The translations under genes were made by a program, and so were the position numbers. Below the pieces are notes generated by a model that was not told the DNA's origin, did not search any database, and saw only the letters and a list, made by a program, of their open reading frames with translations. From Zygnema cylindricum (lineage: Eukaryota; Streptophyta; Zygnematophyceae; Zygnematales; Zygnemataceae): 64,000 nucleotides of DNA. The stretch spans positions 62,001 to 126,000 of the forward strand of contig JBBHKE010003104.1 of NCBI GenBank assembly GCA_037447655.1. The letters are read 5' to 3'. The first letter of the stretch is position 1; every line of letters begins with the position of its first letter. This document shows positions 1 to 14,200 of the stretch, in pieces.

Positions 1-3000
1 TATGTTTGTCGTAATCCGTCCACTTCTCGCGATTTTAGGTCGCCAGATTGTAGACAACGAACCCATGCCGGAATGGATTGTCACAGTCACGCTTGTTGGA
101 GTTCTCCTTTCTGGGTTCTGTACCGACACAATTGGAATTCATGGTATTTTTGGAGCGTTTGTGTTCGGACTTATAATGCCGAAGGATGGTCCCTTCGCTT
201 CCTTGATTATTGAGAAGATTGAAGATATCACGACCATTGTGCTCCTTCCTTTGTACTTTGCTTCCAGTGGGTTGAAAGTAAAGTTTGAGTCGATGACAAA
301 CTCCTCGATAGGCGTCACATTCCTTGTTATTGGTGTGGCTTGCGTTGGAAAGATTGGAGGAACTTTTTTTGCGGCTCTGGCAAGTAAAGTTCCCGTCCGA
401 AAATCACTGGTTCTGGGAATATTGATGAACACTAAGGGGCTTGTGGAGCTTATTGTGCTCAACATTGGACTTCAGAGAGGGGTCAGTACTTGCAACTTTT
501 GCCTCTGAAGAACTCTTCAACTCTTCTTTTTTTTGGCACTGGATATAACGTATATTTGTTGATCGATTCAGTTGGGAGGGACCGCATGGCACTGATAAAA
601 CAGTAAAATGATAAATCACTAGAAAGACAAGAGCATGCAATTTTACTTCACTGTTTTATGTTAATCCAGATGTTTCAGCCCTTCACATAATTGTTTCATG
701 CTTTCTAACTCCATGTATAAGTGGACTTTAAATACTCCAAGAACTAGTGTGACATGATGATGTCTACAGACGTTTAATCATATCTTGTTTACGAGAAAAG
801 CCGTTAAATTTTCTGGGTATATTTTTGGTGGTTCCACAGACTGTAGTTTTGGCCATGGTTTGCATTTTGTCATTTTGTTCTTTTTGTATCATAGATGGAG
901 GGGGTTTCCAAACATTTTGCTTCCATGGTTCGAAATGTTACACAATTTAGTGTAGTTATGAGCTGTATCGAAACGCTTTTGTCCAACAAGTTTTAAATTT
1001 GTTATGCTGTCCAATTTTTTTGATGAGACAGGTACCTAGTGGTATCGATTTGGAAACCTGTTTGACTTTCAAAACTTTATGGTTTTTTTTTTTTTTACTC
1101 ACACTATCAATACACCCATTGGCTAGTTCAACATTCATTGAGTAATCTAAAAATTGATGCCCATGTCAGCTTGACTTCTGACACAAAATGTAGATGTGGT
1201 TGTCACATAGCTTAAGTTAGTGGTGAAATAAGAGATTTTCGGTTTTGTTATGTCGTAATGTCAATTTTAATTGCTATTATTTTTTGTGAACTGCAAGTGT
1301 GAGGCTGATGTGACTGGCTCACAATGGTAGCTACACTCATATAGTGCTCTATTTTTCTGCCACGTGGAATTTTTATCTCCAAAAAACTTTTAATTCTCTT
1401 CCAAATTGAATTCGCCATATTCGGTTTCTAAAAATGCTTGAGACCGGTGACTGATTTCTCCACATATAGTTATGTAGGCGTTGTCTCGCTAAGTCCGGAA
1501 TTCAACTTAAATTTAAAACTTTATATTTTCTCCTACAGGTCACAACAGTATGGTTAGCAGCTTGAAAGCTTGATTTTGTAAGACATTTAAAATTAACCTT
1601 TTTGCAAATGTTAATGAATGCAGGTTATTAACCAGGAGCTGTACACGGTCATGGTTATAATGGCATTGGTAACGACCTTTATGACGACTCCATTAGTGAT
1701 GCTTCTTTATGAGCCTGCTCGTGAGAAGATTCCTTACACTCACAAAACAGTGGAAGGTGAACAGAGCACAGGACTTCGTATGCTTGTTTGTGTACATGGA
1801 ATGAAAACTATTCCTCCCATGTTGAATTTGATGGAGTTACTCCGAGGAACACGAAAGTATCCTCTCAAAGCTTTCATGCTCCATCTTGTCGAGTTTTCTG
1901 AACGATCTTCAGCAATTATGATGGTGAGTGCATAGTTGCAATAGGTTAAAGGCAATCATGTGAATTTTGTTTTGATGGAGTGAGTTTCTGTTTTGGGGAC
2001 ATGACATTTTTTTTTAGGTTTGGATCAAACTCTGCATGAGTAGGCCATCGGAAATAGGGTTTGATGTAGATGGACTTGTTGCAAAGTTTGTATATTTACA
2101 GTAATATGATGTAGAAACACTGATTTCTGTTTTTTTCTTTTCTTTTTAAGCAAGGTTGATCAATCTGGGGCATGATAGTCAACATAATTTGAATCCTCTG
2201 AAGTAGGATTGCCCACATTTTTTTGAAGTTTCTAACTTGAGAGGTCAATAACTATAAAGCTTTTCGAAGTAGAAGGTATTGTGTTTTAACTTTGAGCATT
2301 GTGGAACGGTGTAAGTTTCCGGACGGGATTTTGTTTGCAAAAGAATTTCAAAAGTAAAATTTGTTATAGGTTCGAAATAGTAAATTCACCTAGTCAAAGG
2401 GGAGCAATTTAATTTTTTTGAGCTTCAGAACCTATTCGTGGATGTGAGTTTAAAAGCGACTCACTTTCTCCTATGCTCATTATAGGTTTGCTGAGAAAAA
2501 CTATGTTTTCAGCACCTTTTCAGACAAAGTCCACATGTGTTTCAGTGGGAAAACTGAACTTGCTCGTCAATTATAAAAACCTTCCATCTTTGCAGTTCTC
2601 ATCTTATAAAAACTGTTTCGCCTCAACCTTTTATCCCATATCCCAGTCATTTGTGACACGAATGACATGTACACTTTTCCCATGGACTTTTTTTAACACT
2701 TTCCTATGTCATACTTTGTTGGAAAGGCTGTTTTCACCTCCAACCTTTTAACCCCACATCATATGACTCTCATGACATGTACATTTTCCATGGACCATTT
2801 TCACATATTCCTGAGACATTTTTTCACATTTTCCTATGGACGTTTTTTGACATTTTCCTGTACCATAATCAGGTTACCCGTGTCCGAAAAGATGGAAAGC
2901 CCTTTTGGAGCAAAGAGGCTGAGCAGGAGGGACGTGACCAAGTGGCTGTAGTTTTCCAAGCGTACGCCCGACTTAGTAAAGTGACGGTGGAGGCCATGAC

Positions 3001-4327
3001 TGCTATCTCCCAATTTTTTAATATGCACGAAGACGTTTGTAGTACAGCAGCCGACAGACGGGCCAATCTCATTATCCTGCCGTACCATAAAGCCATGGTC
3101 AGTGGTAATTCACATGCAAAATGGTTTGCGATGATGTGGAATGTTAGGAGTATTTTCTGTGAGCACTCATAGGGGGATAGAGGAATGCAAAGTTTTTGCT
3201 TAAGTTAGTATGAATCGCATGGTAGTTTTTGTTCGGCTTGTATGATTGTGATTTTGTTTTGCATAGAAAAAATGTACATTTGTTCATGGTAACGTAGAGT
3301 AGTATTTGTGAGTAAGGCGTATGTGTGGGAAACAATATAAGTTCTTTTGTTGATGTTTGTGTGTTTTTATGTATTTGTGAATGACCACCGTGTTCATATT
3401 TGCACGTATATTTACAGTTTATGCTTACATTTTTGCTTGTATTTTTTATGTTTCCAGGACGGAGAAGGACGATTTGACCTTGGAAACCCTGGTTTCCAGG
3501 CTGTTAATAGGCGAATTATGAGAGAAGCGCCATGTTCTGTGGCCGTTTTGGTCGATGCTGGTCTCGGGGGACCCACTCAACTTGCTCCAGGATCAGTCGC
3601 ACATAGAATCGGAGTTCTGTTTTATGGAGGACCGGACGACAGAGAGGCCCTTGCTGTGGCGTTGAGGATGGCGGAGCATCCAGGTGTGGCAGTTACCGTT
3701 TTCCGTTTTGTGGCCCGAGACTCAGAGGATCTCGTAGCGGCTTTAGCGGTCAAGGGGACAGGGGTAAACCAGGAGGGGGGAGGGTCAAATGGCTCATTTT
3801 TAGTGGCTAATGACTTTGACCGGGAGGCGAAGCTCGATGGTTTGGCTCTAGCGGCCATCAGTAAAGCGCCGGCGTTGGCTATGAAAGAAGAGAAGGAGAA
3901 GGAGAAGGAGAAAGAGAAGGATAAGGACAGAAGTGATGTGACAGGAAAGGAGAAAAAACCAGCTCAGTTGGGAGGAGTGGTATTAGAAGAGAGGGTGGTA
4001 GATGATGCGTTATCAGCTGCTTTGGAGGTTGCCAAGGATGGATATGACATTGTTATCGTGGGAAGAGGACAACGTCCTTCTCCCTTAGTAGCCATGGTCA
4101 CAGACGCCTCACAAACTCCCATTTCTGCTAAACAGATGGAAGCTTATCCCGGATTGGGTCCCGTGGGAGATGCTTTGGCTTCTAGAGAGGACGAAATTAT
4201 GGCCTCCATATTGGTGATACAACAGCACGACCCGACTTCGATAAAAAAACATAAACTCTGGGGAAAAGGGGACTCTAATGCAAGGGAAGAGGGAGGACAG
4301 GAAAGCAGAGCGGCCGAGCAGATATAA
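1..4327 (+). CDS. CHX-type cation/H+ antiporter, 3' part
   Basis: Partial gene of the plant CHX (CPA2) cation/proton antiporter family, membrane carriers that exchange K+ or Na+ for H+. Visible exons are <2-481, 1624-1923, 2873-3097 and 3458-4327, all joined in phase 0, giving about 624 residues up to the TAA stop. The first exon holds membrane helices and the family signature NTKGLVELIVLNIG near its end. The second continues with a helix ending TTFMTTPLVMLLYEPAR. The third carries MTAIS and MHEDVC followed by a hydrophobic strand ending LILPYHKAM-like. The last has the C-terminal regulatory fold (IGVLFYGGPDDREALALR-like strand, then GLGPVGDALASRE and ASILVIQQHD). The start codon and the first helices lie before base 1. 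A lysine/glutamate-rich insert (about 3885-3960) interrupts the C-terminal domain. The family assignment is secure. The ion and membrane cannot be read from sequence. Confidence 0.92.
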
Positions 4328-7132
4328 AAACTGCTTTCTTCGAGAAAAACTGCAAATCAAGAAACTGCAAAATAACCTTTTACTTTACTTGGTTTTTCCA
4401 CTTTTAATCTTTTAGGTTTGGGACGCTGCTCGGAAAGAGGGTATTGCTATTCTTTATTCTTATAATGTGGGGCCGATAAGCGTCTGTATAAGACGAAACT
4501 GAAACTGGGTGTAAAACATTGGTACATGAAGAACCCCAAGAAGCTTAGGGAGAGGCAGTAATGGGCTTAACCATTTCCGATAGTTGTTACTTTGACAAAG
4601 CTCTGAAAAAAAAAAAAAAAGCGGCTTCAATAAAAGGAACTTGTTTGTTTTTATCCTTTTACTCTCCTGGTTTTTGTGAAGGCATGAATGGATATAGAGG
4701 CTCGGATTGGCCATCATCCTCTATTATTCAAATAGAAAATCGCACCATGGGTTAAATAGAGGGAATGTATCTATCGAGGATTACTTATCCAGTTAGAGTC
4801 TCCAGAAGAAGGTCAAAATTGATATACATTTGATTTTGGACATTTGTTTTTCGACTTTTGTACAGTTTCGGTTAGGTCCTATTTGAAGGCAATCCGACTG
4901 ATCTATATAGGGAGGATAAGAAAGGGGTATTATGAAAAGCAAATTAAGAAATGTTTTTTCGTGAGAGGGGATTATTGGGAAAATGTCAAAGAGCAACTCC
5001 ATTGGGTAGTTGTAAATTGGTTAAAACGCTTTTTCTCAAATAATTTTGTATTTTTACTTTGTGAGGCATAAATTGAAGAGTGGTTACTATCCTCGTTTCT
5101 TCAGATTATTACAGTACGTGAAACGTTGCCTCTTTTTTTTTCTATAATTTAAAGTGTATGTGAACTTGGGCAAAAGATTTTGTGCGGTTTATGTGGAAAA
5201 TGTTTGAGAAATGAATTATGTTTGATGGGAAAGCGGGGGAGAGAGAGAGAGAGCAAGAGAGGGAGAGAGGAATGTTTTTGATGGGAAAGTGGGAGAGGGA
5301 GAGGGAGAGGGCGAGGGAGAGGGAGAGGGGGAGGGAGAACACAAAGCCTGAAAAAACCTGGTCTTTTTGTCTTTCACCCTTATTTTAATACCTCGACATG
5401 CTTGTTCTGAAATTTTGTTTGGACGTTTAATAGCCTTGGTGATGTCGGAAGAAGCAACCCATTGTGGCTCGGGAGCGCCTACTGGGCAAGTGCCGGGATT
5501 TGTATTTCACATACGCCCCATGTACTCTTTGCAACAATCCTATCCATATACTCTCCTACAACCAAAGAAACCCATAAGCGCGATGGTATACCATCTGAGT
5601 CCATGGGAACAAAAAGGGGCAGCAATACTAAAACTACAAAGAAACTGGGAAGAATGAGTTTATTGATAAAATTGTGACAAGAAAACGGCATGAATTATGT
5701 TTCCTATACACAACCAAGCTCCAAAAAAACATAAGTCTTATTGATTTGTAATGCACATACTTGATGCCTTGAAAGTGTTATTGATATTTCAAAAACTACA
5801 AACTGTTCGTAAAACATTGAACGGAGCTGGTCATTACTGTAACAAATTTTTGTGGTGTACCTTTCTTAGAGCTCACAGCTCAAATCAAAACTACCTTAGC
5901 AATCAATGTAACTCACCTTGTTCTCCTTGTAGTTCTGCCACCTTGAATTTCCTTCAAAAATTTAATTACCAAACATATCCGTACGTCAGTGTATTAGTCC
6001 TGCATTTTATGTATTGTCAGTAGCAGTTATGTGCACACTGCATCGTTGCAAGGCACCATTTTTTTTTTTTTACTATCTGCCCGGAAAGTGGTGGAGGTGT
6101 GGAGGAGAGGTGAGGTGTGGAAGTATGGAGGTTTACCAAAAGGATTATTCCTCCAGACTTCACGTCCACCGCCACAGAAACCTAAAAAGTTGCCCCGCAC
6201 AATTTATTTTTTCTGGAAACTACAGGACATGCAGAAGGACCAAGTACACTAACTTGCGAGGAAAACGCATATTATTAAAACATCAAGATTTTACCATTAT
6301 TTGCATCACGTTTCCTTGAACACAGCTTCTATTCCTTTCTAAAATATATTTTTGAGCTTATGATGTCATGTCACCAGAAGAATGTCATTGGAGGCATGAT
6401 AAAATTAAACTCACTTTCACATTGTTTTTTTGACATTGTTCACCTAAATATTCCTCCATAAACATTTTGCTGTAAAAAAGTAGAGGCAAAAGGGCCCTTC
6501 ACATATTTTAATGTCGATTGCAACCTATTGCAATTCAAACATATCTCTAACCATACTTATTTAAAACCCAATTTTTTTTTTACTAAAATACAAGAAAACT
6601 TTAAAAAATAAATAATCAAGAAAGTTTCAAACTGGCCTCAGAATGGTGACAGGAGTAGGTACCGAATGATGAGAAGAGGACAGGTAACCCAAAAACAACA
6701 CTGCCCATCGTTATTAGCGTCAAGGATTTATTAGTGTTCATACAAAATTAGAATGTATGATACTAATTTAGTGCAAGCAGACGTGGCAGATTGTAGTCCA
6801 CTCCCTTAAATAGGAATATTAACACTATTTTATGATTTTCGGCCAATAAAAGTCGCAACCGAATTAGTGTTATTAACTCCAATGGCGACAGGAAAAGAAA
6901 AAGACAAAATCGAAAATAAATTCCCTGTTGTACAGGGATTATGTCGCTCGAAATCCATTAACCGCAGTGTGGTAAATGCATCAGAAATAGTAAAATAATA
7001 CAATACAATAAGATTAGGGCAAACAGGAAATATATTTTATTTCCGAAAACGCGATGGTAATACCATCAAAGTACAAAACATGAACCTCGACGTCGGAGAC
7101 ATCTCTAATTTGTAATTTTACATAATTTGACC
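4328..7132. other. spacer between CHX and the 7.1-kb elements
   Basis: No supported gene. It holds the CHX 3' flank, a purine-rich tract at about 5235-5338, and an open frame at 5444-5657 without recognisable homology or good splice signals. A possible alternative terminal exon follows a TTTTAG acceptor at about 4416. It could encode a short tail starting VWDAARKEGI, but I could not connect it to the CHX frame. Confidence 0.5.
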
Positions 7133-7438
7133 CATAGTTCAAAAGTAGGTGAAAGTAGGCCCATACAATATGCCTATTGTATGAAAAACATACAATATGA
7201 CCTTAAGACCCATATTATATTCGGGCCTATTCGGACCAATTAAAACATTCGGACCAAAATTTGGACCAATAAAAACATTCGGACCAAAATATTTTATTTA
7301 CACCGTCAGATTTGGACGATCGGACGGTCGCTGATCAAAGTAGCGATCTAAGAAGATCACATGAAAAACCCATAACACAACTTACAATAAAGGCGCCGAT
7401 CAAAGGCCTACCATAAAAACGCCTACTTTTGAACTATG
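7133..7438. mobile_element. hAT-like MITE, copy 1 of a tandem pair
   Basis: A non-coding 306-bp element with terminal inverted repeats CATAGTTCAAAAGTAGG at the left and its complement at the right. It is bounded by an 8-bp direct repeat, atttgacc at 7125-7132 and again at 7439-7446. The 8-bp duplication and short inverted ends fit the hAT superfamily. The same family occurs at 7447-7771, 51643-51948 and 52640-53096, with a fragment near 29206-29298. Confidence 0.8.
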
Positions 7439-7446
7439 ATTTGACC

Positions 7447-7771
7447 CATAGTTCAAAAGTAGGTGAAAGTTCACCCATACAATATGCTTATTGTACGCAA
7501 AATACAATATACCTTAAGACCATGTGTATTGCAAATGAAATAAAATAGTAACAGGGTTGAGTTGCATGGATCGATAGAAATTAAACGTCATGTCTAAATT
7601 TGAAAAAAACGGACAAAGGCTTGGGTTTGGTGACTTTCTGTTAAGCCGTAGATTGGGACGATCGGACAGTCTCTGATCAATGCGACTCAAGACGATCGCA
7701 TGAAACCATAACACAACTTACGATGAAGGCGCCCACAAAAGACCTACAAAAACGCCTACTTTTGAACTATG
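7447..7771. mobile_element. hAT-like MITE, copy 2 of a tandem pair
   Basis: Second 325-bp member of the same family, starting directly after the right target duplication of copy 1. It is followed by gtttgacc at 7772-7779, a 7/8 match to the shared duplication atttgacc. The inner part differs from copy 1 more than the ends do, so it is not a simple recent duplication of copy 1. Confidence 0.78.
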
Positions 7772-7875
7772 GTTTGACCATTCTTCGTCCTTCGAAAAGT
7801 TTTAGGGTGCGTAGAAACAATGGTCTAACATCAAAAAAGTGCAAGACGACAAAGTTTCGAATTTTACGACCTGCG

Positions 7876-7877
<2 letters not shown>

Positions 7878-7917
<40 letters not shown>

Positions 7918-7935
7918 CTCTCTCTCTCTCTCTCA
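7878..7935. repeat. CT / TA microsatellite
   Basis: A run of CT dinucleotides passes into TA dinucleotides and back to CT. It lies upstream of the TSR3 start. Short frames translated from it are low-complexity and are not genes. Confidence 0.9.
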
Positions 7936-7971
7936 GCGTCACGGTGTTAAAATGTTCAGTTTTATCCCAGG

Positions 7972-8015
7972 TTGAACAAGCTGTAGTCCGGCCGGCCGAC
8001 GTTGCTCACCATCAG
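7972..8015 (+). other. possible 5' non-coding exon of TSR3
   Basis: A short GC-richer block lies between a good acceptor (tttatcccag) and a good donor (cag/gtactc). The next acceptor, ctccag at 8190-8195, lies ten bases upstream of the TSR3 ATG at 8206. Splicing them would give a 5' leader with a CT-rich intron. This is inferred from splice signals only. Confidence 0.35.
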
Positions 8016-8205
8016 GTACTCCATCTCCCTCTCCCTCTCTCTCTCCCTCTGTTCCTCCACTACTTCTCTCTCTCTCTCTCTCTCCCCTCTCTCTCCCTCT
8101 CCCTCTCCCTTTCCCTCCCACTGGAGGGGGGGGCGACGAGGACTGTAAATGACTGTAACGTAAAAAAGTTAAGTGGTTGTCAATGTCATCTCCAGGAAGG
8201 CAGCC

Positions 8206-11200
8206 ATGGCGAGGGGAAGAGGTAAAAAACCGTCTGCAAGAGGAGGAGGGAGAGGAGTTGGAACCAGCCATAGAACATCTTCCTGGGCTCTCGCAAGGGA
8301 GCGTTGCCAATGGTGAGGCTTTGAAATTCTTGAAATGTATTTCTATTTCCTCTGAGGAGGCTTTTTTTGTCCAATATTTTGTAAGAAATTGTAGCTGCTG
8401 CTAAAAAAAAAGTTAAGTAAAATAATGGTTCTAGATTGGGTAAAATAAAATAATGATTCTGTAGTTAGACTGTGGAGATATTTTGTGTTGAATTGGGTAA
8501 AATAAAATAATGATTCTGTAGTTAGACTGTGGAGATATTTTGTGGAGAAGCATTATGAATAACATTATGGCAAGTGTTATGAATTGAAGTTGAAGAGTAG
8601 AGACATAAAAGATTAAAAACTGAAAGAAAGTTGATGTGTTTTTAAAAATTGATGTATGACTGGATTCTGGTGAGAGCTTTGAATCTTGGGTTGGTCGAAC
8701 AAAAAAAAAAAAAAACTGAAGAGTTCCTGAAAAGTATGTTGTTTGTTCCATGTAAGAGAAAGAGATTTTGTCTCGAAATAGTAAATTATCCTGTGTCGAT
8801 GCAAACGGAAAATAAATATTTTCGGTTAATGAAAGAAATTAAGGAAAATGTATTTGAAGTGAATTCTCTGCATGCAACTGGTTTTACCAGAAGTACTGAC
8901 TAGTTCTGTATAAATTGGTAAACGGCAATCAAAATGGCAATTTTTTTTCCAACCTTGTTCAAGTAGACCTCGTAATTGATTATACAAAAATTAACTCACG
9001 ATGTTTTTAAACTTTTTCATACCTGCTTGCTACAACCGTTTTTATTGGTGGACAAATCACTTCTTCATAAACTTATCCTTCCTCAACGTTACGTCATATG
9101 TAATATAATATGTTCTAATGCTGATTTTTTAGGGCTTTGCAGGGAACAAGAGAGTGCAGATAGGGGATTGGAAACCGTTGGGCCTTCTCAAGGTATAGTT
9201 CAACCGCTTTTTAAAACCCTTAACTAAAAGTATGGACGAACTTCTGAAAGTATGGTTGAACTCCTAAAAGTACAGACAAATGTCTAAAAGTATGGACAAA
9301 CCTGTAAAAGTATGAACAAACTCCTAAAAGTATGGACAAACTTCTAAGAATATGGACAAACTTCTAAAAGTATGGAAAGACTTCTAAAAGTATGAACAAA
9401 CTTCTAAAAGTAGGAACAAACTTTTAAAAGTGTGGACAAAACTCTTAAAAGTATGGGCAAACTTCTAAAAGTATGGATAAAATGTTAATAGTATGGACAA
9501 AAGAATGGATAAACTTCTAAAAGTATGGACAAACTCTATGGACAAACTTCTTAAAGTATGAACTACAGACAATAGGTTTTTTCACCATTAAGTTAACATG
9601 TTTCTGGACCTATTTCTTTAAACTTTCACTGTTTTATTTCTCCCTGCATTACTCAATTTGTTACGTTCTTTCTTTATCCTTGTTTTCCGTGCCTTTTCAG
9701 AGTTTATTTTGAGTATATGATCAAGGCTTTGTAATATCCTTTAGAGGGTTCTATTTTTCCTTCGACGTTTCTTTCCATACCATATTACCCCTTATTTACT
9801 TTCGTTTACCGGAATCCCCTATCCTTCCGCTTCCTCCATGCCTTCCAGGCTTATAGGCTGTTCACACTAGTTCTTTTCTCTGCTAAAGTATGCAGTAATC
9901 CACTAATAGTATGGATTACAGCTGACTGGTATTGTACATTAGTGTACTGTTAACTGAATTTGGAGTAGTTCTACCGCACTAAATACCAGAGTATTCGGTT
10001 TGAAGTGCAGTAGGGACCCTTGCCCTACTGCATGGCTCACTACCTCGTTTCGTTTATAATACCCCGGCCTCACACGTGAGAAAATTGATAAGGACTAATA
10101 TTTGCTATATATGTTTATGTTTTTCAGATTTCTAATTATTAACAGTACACACCTCATTATGTGAACTGACTTTGCAGTATGTGCATGTCGTTTAAGTGTG
10201 TATGTCCTTTTCTGTATTCTTCCATACAAAACGGTTGAACTGCACACACATTTGTGTGCAGTGATTTTCTAGTGTGAAACGCGTATAAGGTTTATTGGAA
10301 ACTCAGACAATAATACTTGTCGAGGTCTTAATCCATTTAGATGAATTCATGGTATCATGGAAATAAAAAAGTCTAAAAAGTTCTTTTTGCGCCAGTTTTG
10401 TTAAGGAACGGAAGTTCTGGCTCTTTTTTGTGACTGCCATGCCATTCACTTTCGTTTGTCTTGGTAACAAGCATTAAGATATTTCTATTATTAAAATAAT
10501 TATCCTTATTAGAATAAGTTTATTTTAAGGACGTTGTGGGAAGCATCAACTATATGACTAAATATCATAAGTAGTCTGGATGGACCAACAATCGACATGG
10601 AAATTAGAATGGTCCACACCATTTCAGGTGTGCAAAAACAATGTTTTTATACAGACGCTTAACATAAATTCATTTGTTTTCTTTAAACAAACGGCAATTC
10701 ACCTATTTAGGAGTGTGGTTCTGTCTTTAGTGCAAAACATGTGGTGTGGGTTGCTATACCTGATTTGGGAACTTCGGACATGAAATCATGTGGATTACAA
10801 TGATTAATATGGTAAATCTGCTTTTTCAATGTACGCGGTTTATGGTGGAAAATGTGAGCGAGGCATATTTTTCAAACAAAGTCATATTCTGAGAAAATAA
10901 ATGGGTTTTCTTTAGGAATTTCAGACTTGATTTAGAACTTTTCAAGTATTTTTTTTTTGTTTTTTGTACTCGATTAGAGGAAGGTGAAGCGACTCAGATG
11001 GGTAAATTTACAATTCTTGTCATGTGAATTCAGGTGAAGGAGAAGATAAACAACCGAAACCATCTGTGAACCTTGCCATGTGGGTGAGTTCAAGATATCC
11101 TCTAACAAGTACAACAAGTACAAGTTTATCATGGAATTGGGCATTGTTCTCAGATTGTAACTTTTAAGCTAAAATCCACGAGGGTTTTTTGTCTCTTTTA

Positions 11201-14200
11201 ATCACTCCAGAACGCTCCAACCCACTACTAACATTCATGAGACGATAGTTTCACTCTCAGTTTTATAGATTCAGTTTTATGGCATATGTGGCATACAAAC
11301 ATAGCGTTTTATTTGTTTGTGAATAAATTGGGCAAGTTTCTGAAAGACTTTGATTGTTTCCAAGGTTCTTTGAGGTTAGATCAGGGACATTAAATTTTTC
11401 TTTTCTGTTTTTTGTTTTCGTTTTTGTTGTGTTTTTTTGTTTTTTGTTTTGTGCTTTTACAAATTACAGGATTTTGGACAATGTGACTCGAAGAGATGCA
11501 CAGGACGAAAACTGTCTCGGCTCGGCTTTATTAGGGTATGGAAACTGCTGTGAAATTTCCCACACTTTTTTTACTGTAGTATCCTTACACGTGCTTGTTT
11601 ACCCTGTTTAGTGTCTTAATGGCCTTTTATCAAAAGCATTGAATAACCAGACATCAATTATTGTGTTTCTTCTCTAAGGAGAGGGTTTTGAAGTCTTTTT
11701 CTTTGTTTACCTCAAGACATATGTGGGTACACTGTAAAACAAAACCGTAAAAATCTGGTCATCATCTGGTGGGTGGCTGTTTTAACTACTCTTTTTCCTT
11801 TTATTTTCTTTTTTGGACGGGTCGGGGGTGAATTTGATAAGACAGGAAATGAGAGTCCAACAGCGTTTTCCAGGTGTCGTTCTCACGTGAGTTTTAGGAT
11901 GACTTTTGTTTATTTTTACAAAAAATTTAGATGAGTGTTTTTTTCCGTGTAGGTGGAGTTCAAAAGATGTTTTCTGTGAAGGCCCCATTTATTTTGTAGG
12001 CCGGGCAATATCATAAGTTCTGACTTGGAAAACATAGCAGTCCATTAGTAGTGGATTCTTTAGTGAAAAAGAGTGTGCTCTCAGTTCTAAATTTCCGGGG
12101 CTGGATTACAGAAACAGGAGATCGAGTAATTTATTGTACTACAACTCCATTTCCCATAGAGAATAATGTAAGATTGGATTAGTTTTACTGGCACCATACC
12201 GTGAATCGCTATGATCAGTGTTCTATATTGATCAGAATCGCATGCGGTATATTCCTTTCAGTTGTTGCAATATTGAGGAGTAAAAATTGTGATTATTGGC
12301 AAGGCCAATAAATATCAACATGGCGATAATGTAATAACTGACCGATAAGCGTACAGTATTCAGTATTTAAATCCATAACAAACAGAAGATATAACTTGCC
12401 AAATATTTGACCAAATACTTGGATTGGCTGGGAATTCTGAGCACAAAATCTGAAAAATAAAAAATTAAGGGACAAACCAAACATATATTACTCGCAAATT
12501 TTTTCATACGGCAATTCATTACGGTATGCTAATACTGGGAAACTTTTGCAGCCTCAATGTCTTTCGTCTCTACCAAAATGTTTGAATATTACAGAAATAA
12601 AAGTACGGATACAGAACTTCAAAAAAGTTTATATCAATTATTTGCAAATCCCGCCTGATATCTAACACTAGGTATTAGGATTACTAACAATTTTTTGAAA
12701 TCGGGTATTTTTGCCTTTGTCCTTAAAATTGCGATAATAAAACTTATTTGTTCTCAACACTATTTCTGAAGCAATCAATAATCGTTCACATTGTTTGGAG
12801 CCAATTAATAGGTAAAACAAACCCCACACTAATAATTTCTTACCTTAATAGTGATTCGTGATGTAGTATGTCATCCGAGAGACCACACTAATTTTGTAGT
12901 CTCATTATGCCATGTTTTGAGATCCAAAAAAGTTAGTCCTGAATTATTGTAATAGTAAACAATTTGTGTTCGAGTTCTGGTCCTGTGTTGCAGTCCTGTG
13001 GGCGTGAAGTGTGTATCAAAAGAGGATGCTCCCCTCATAAGAGAGAGAGGATTGGGAGTCGTGGATTGTTCCTGGGCTCGACTTGACGATGTTCCTTTTG
13101 CCAATTTGAAATGCAATGCTCCCCGCCTCCGTAAGTATGTCTTTCAGAAATTACTTTGTTGCTTCAAACATCAATTTTCAACATTATTATTGCCACCATA
13201 ATCGTCATTGTCAGTGTCACCATCATCATCGTCAGTGTCACCATCATCATCATCATAGTCCTTAGCATCGTTACTATTATATCATTATGATGTTCGTCAT
13301 AAATTCTTACTGATTCCGTTTTGCTTTGTCCCTATTGGCAATGGTTGATCATATCAGAGGAAGTGGGTGGATACCTTCTTTACACGAGCAATTGGTTATT
13401 TGTGTGACGAGAAGTGGTCTCAGAAAGGTCTGAACGAGGATCTATGTTTTGTTGTTTTCCGTTGTACAGTTCCTTGGCTGGTTGCAGCCAACCCTGTGAA
13501 TTACGGCCGCCCTTGTAAGCTTTCATGTGTGGAGGCTTTGGCAGCAGCTCTTGCAATTTGGTGAGTTCTTTTAGGGTTATTTTAAGCAGAAATTCAATTT
13601 GCATTTTCCAAAATGGAAATGGAAACTTTTTTTCGTATTTTTTTATTTTCCTCGAATGTCTGTTGCTTTTCACGTAAGATCTATTTTATTTTCTGTTTAA
13701 CATTGTTTTACTGGCAGAGTCAATCTCTGTATGATTTGCCCTTCTCGGTGAGACCATTTATGGCTAAGATAGTGAAGGAGGGATGAGATGAGAGGGATGG
13801 GAGGAGGGAGGAGAGGAGGAACGAGGGAGGGAGGGAGGACAGAGGAAAAAGGAGGAAGAGATGAGAGAGGAGAGAGACGTGAGAGAGGAGAGGAGAGGAG
13901 AGGGAGAAAGGAGAGAGGAGAGAAGGGAAAAGAGAAATGGGAGCGATCTGAAGCTGATAAGTCAGAATTGATTTTTGCAGTGGAGACGAAGCGAACGCTA
14001 GTGTGCTCTTAGACAAGTTTAAATGGGGTCATGGATTCCTATCGCTTAACCGGTAAGAACTTGCTCAGAGAAGAAAAACCTTTTTTGTGGAATACAATCA
14101 GGTGAAGGACATGTTTACTACATTATGGGATATGAGGGAGTTGTTTTCTGATCTCAATCAATATGGCATAAAAGGCATAATAGGAAGATTTATTTAGTAA

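Noticed and set aside
5367-5677. Overlapping frames of 71-96 residues after the CHX gene
   Set aside because: One contains a hydrophobic stretch, but there is no recognisable family, no clear acceptor and no neighbouring exon to join.
7878-8225. Ser/Leu/Tyr-rich frame across 7839-8225
   Set aside because: Mostly CT and TA microsatellite. It hits a stop shortly after the TSR3 leader acceptor.
13717-13752. Possible TSR3 exon encoding a QSLYDLPF-like peptide
   Set aside because: Its phase does not fit the next exon, whereas direct joining of 13560 to 13981 gives the conserved [20 protein letters not shown] order.
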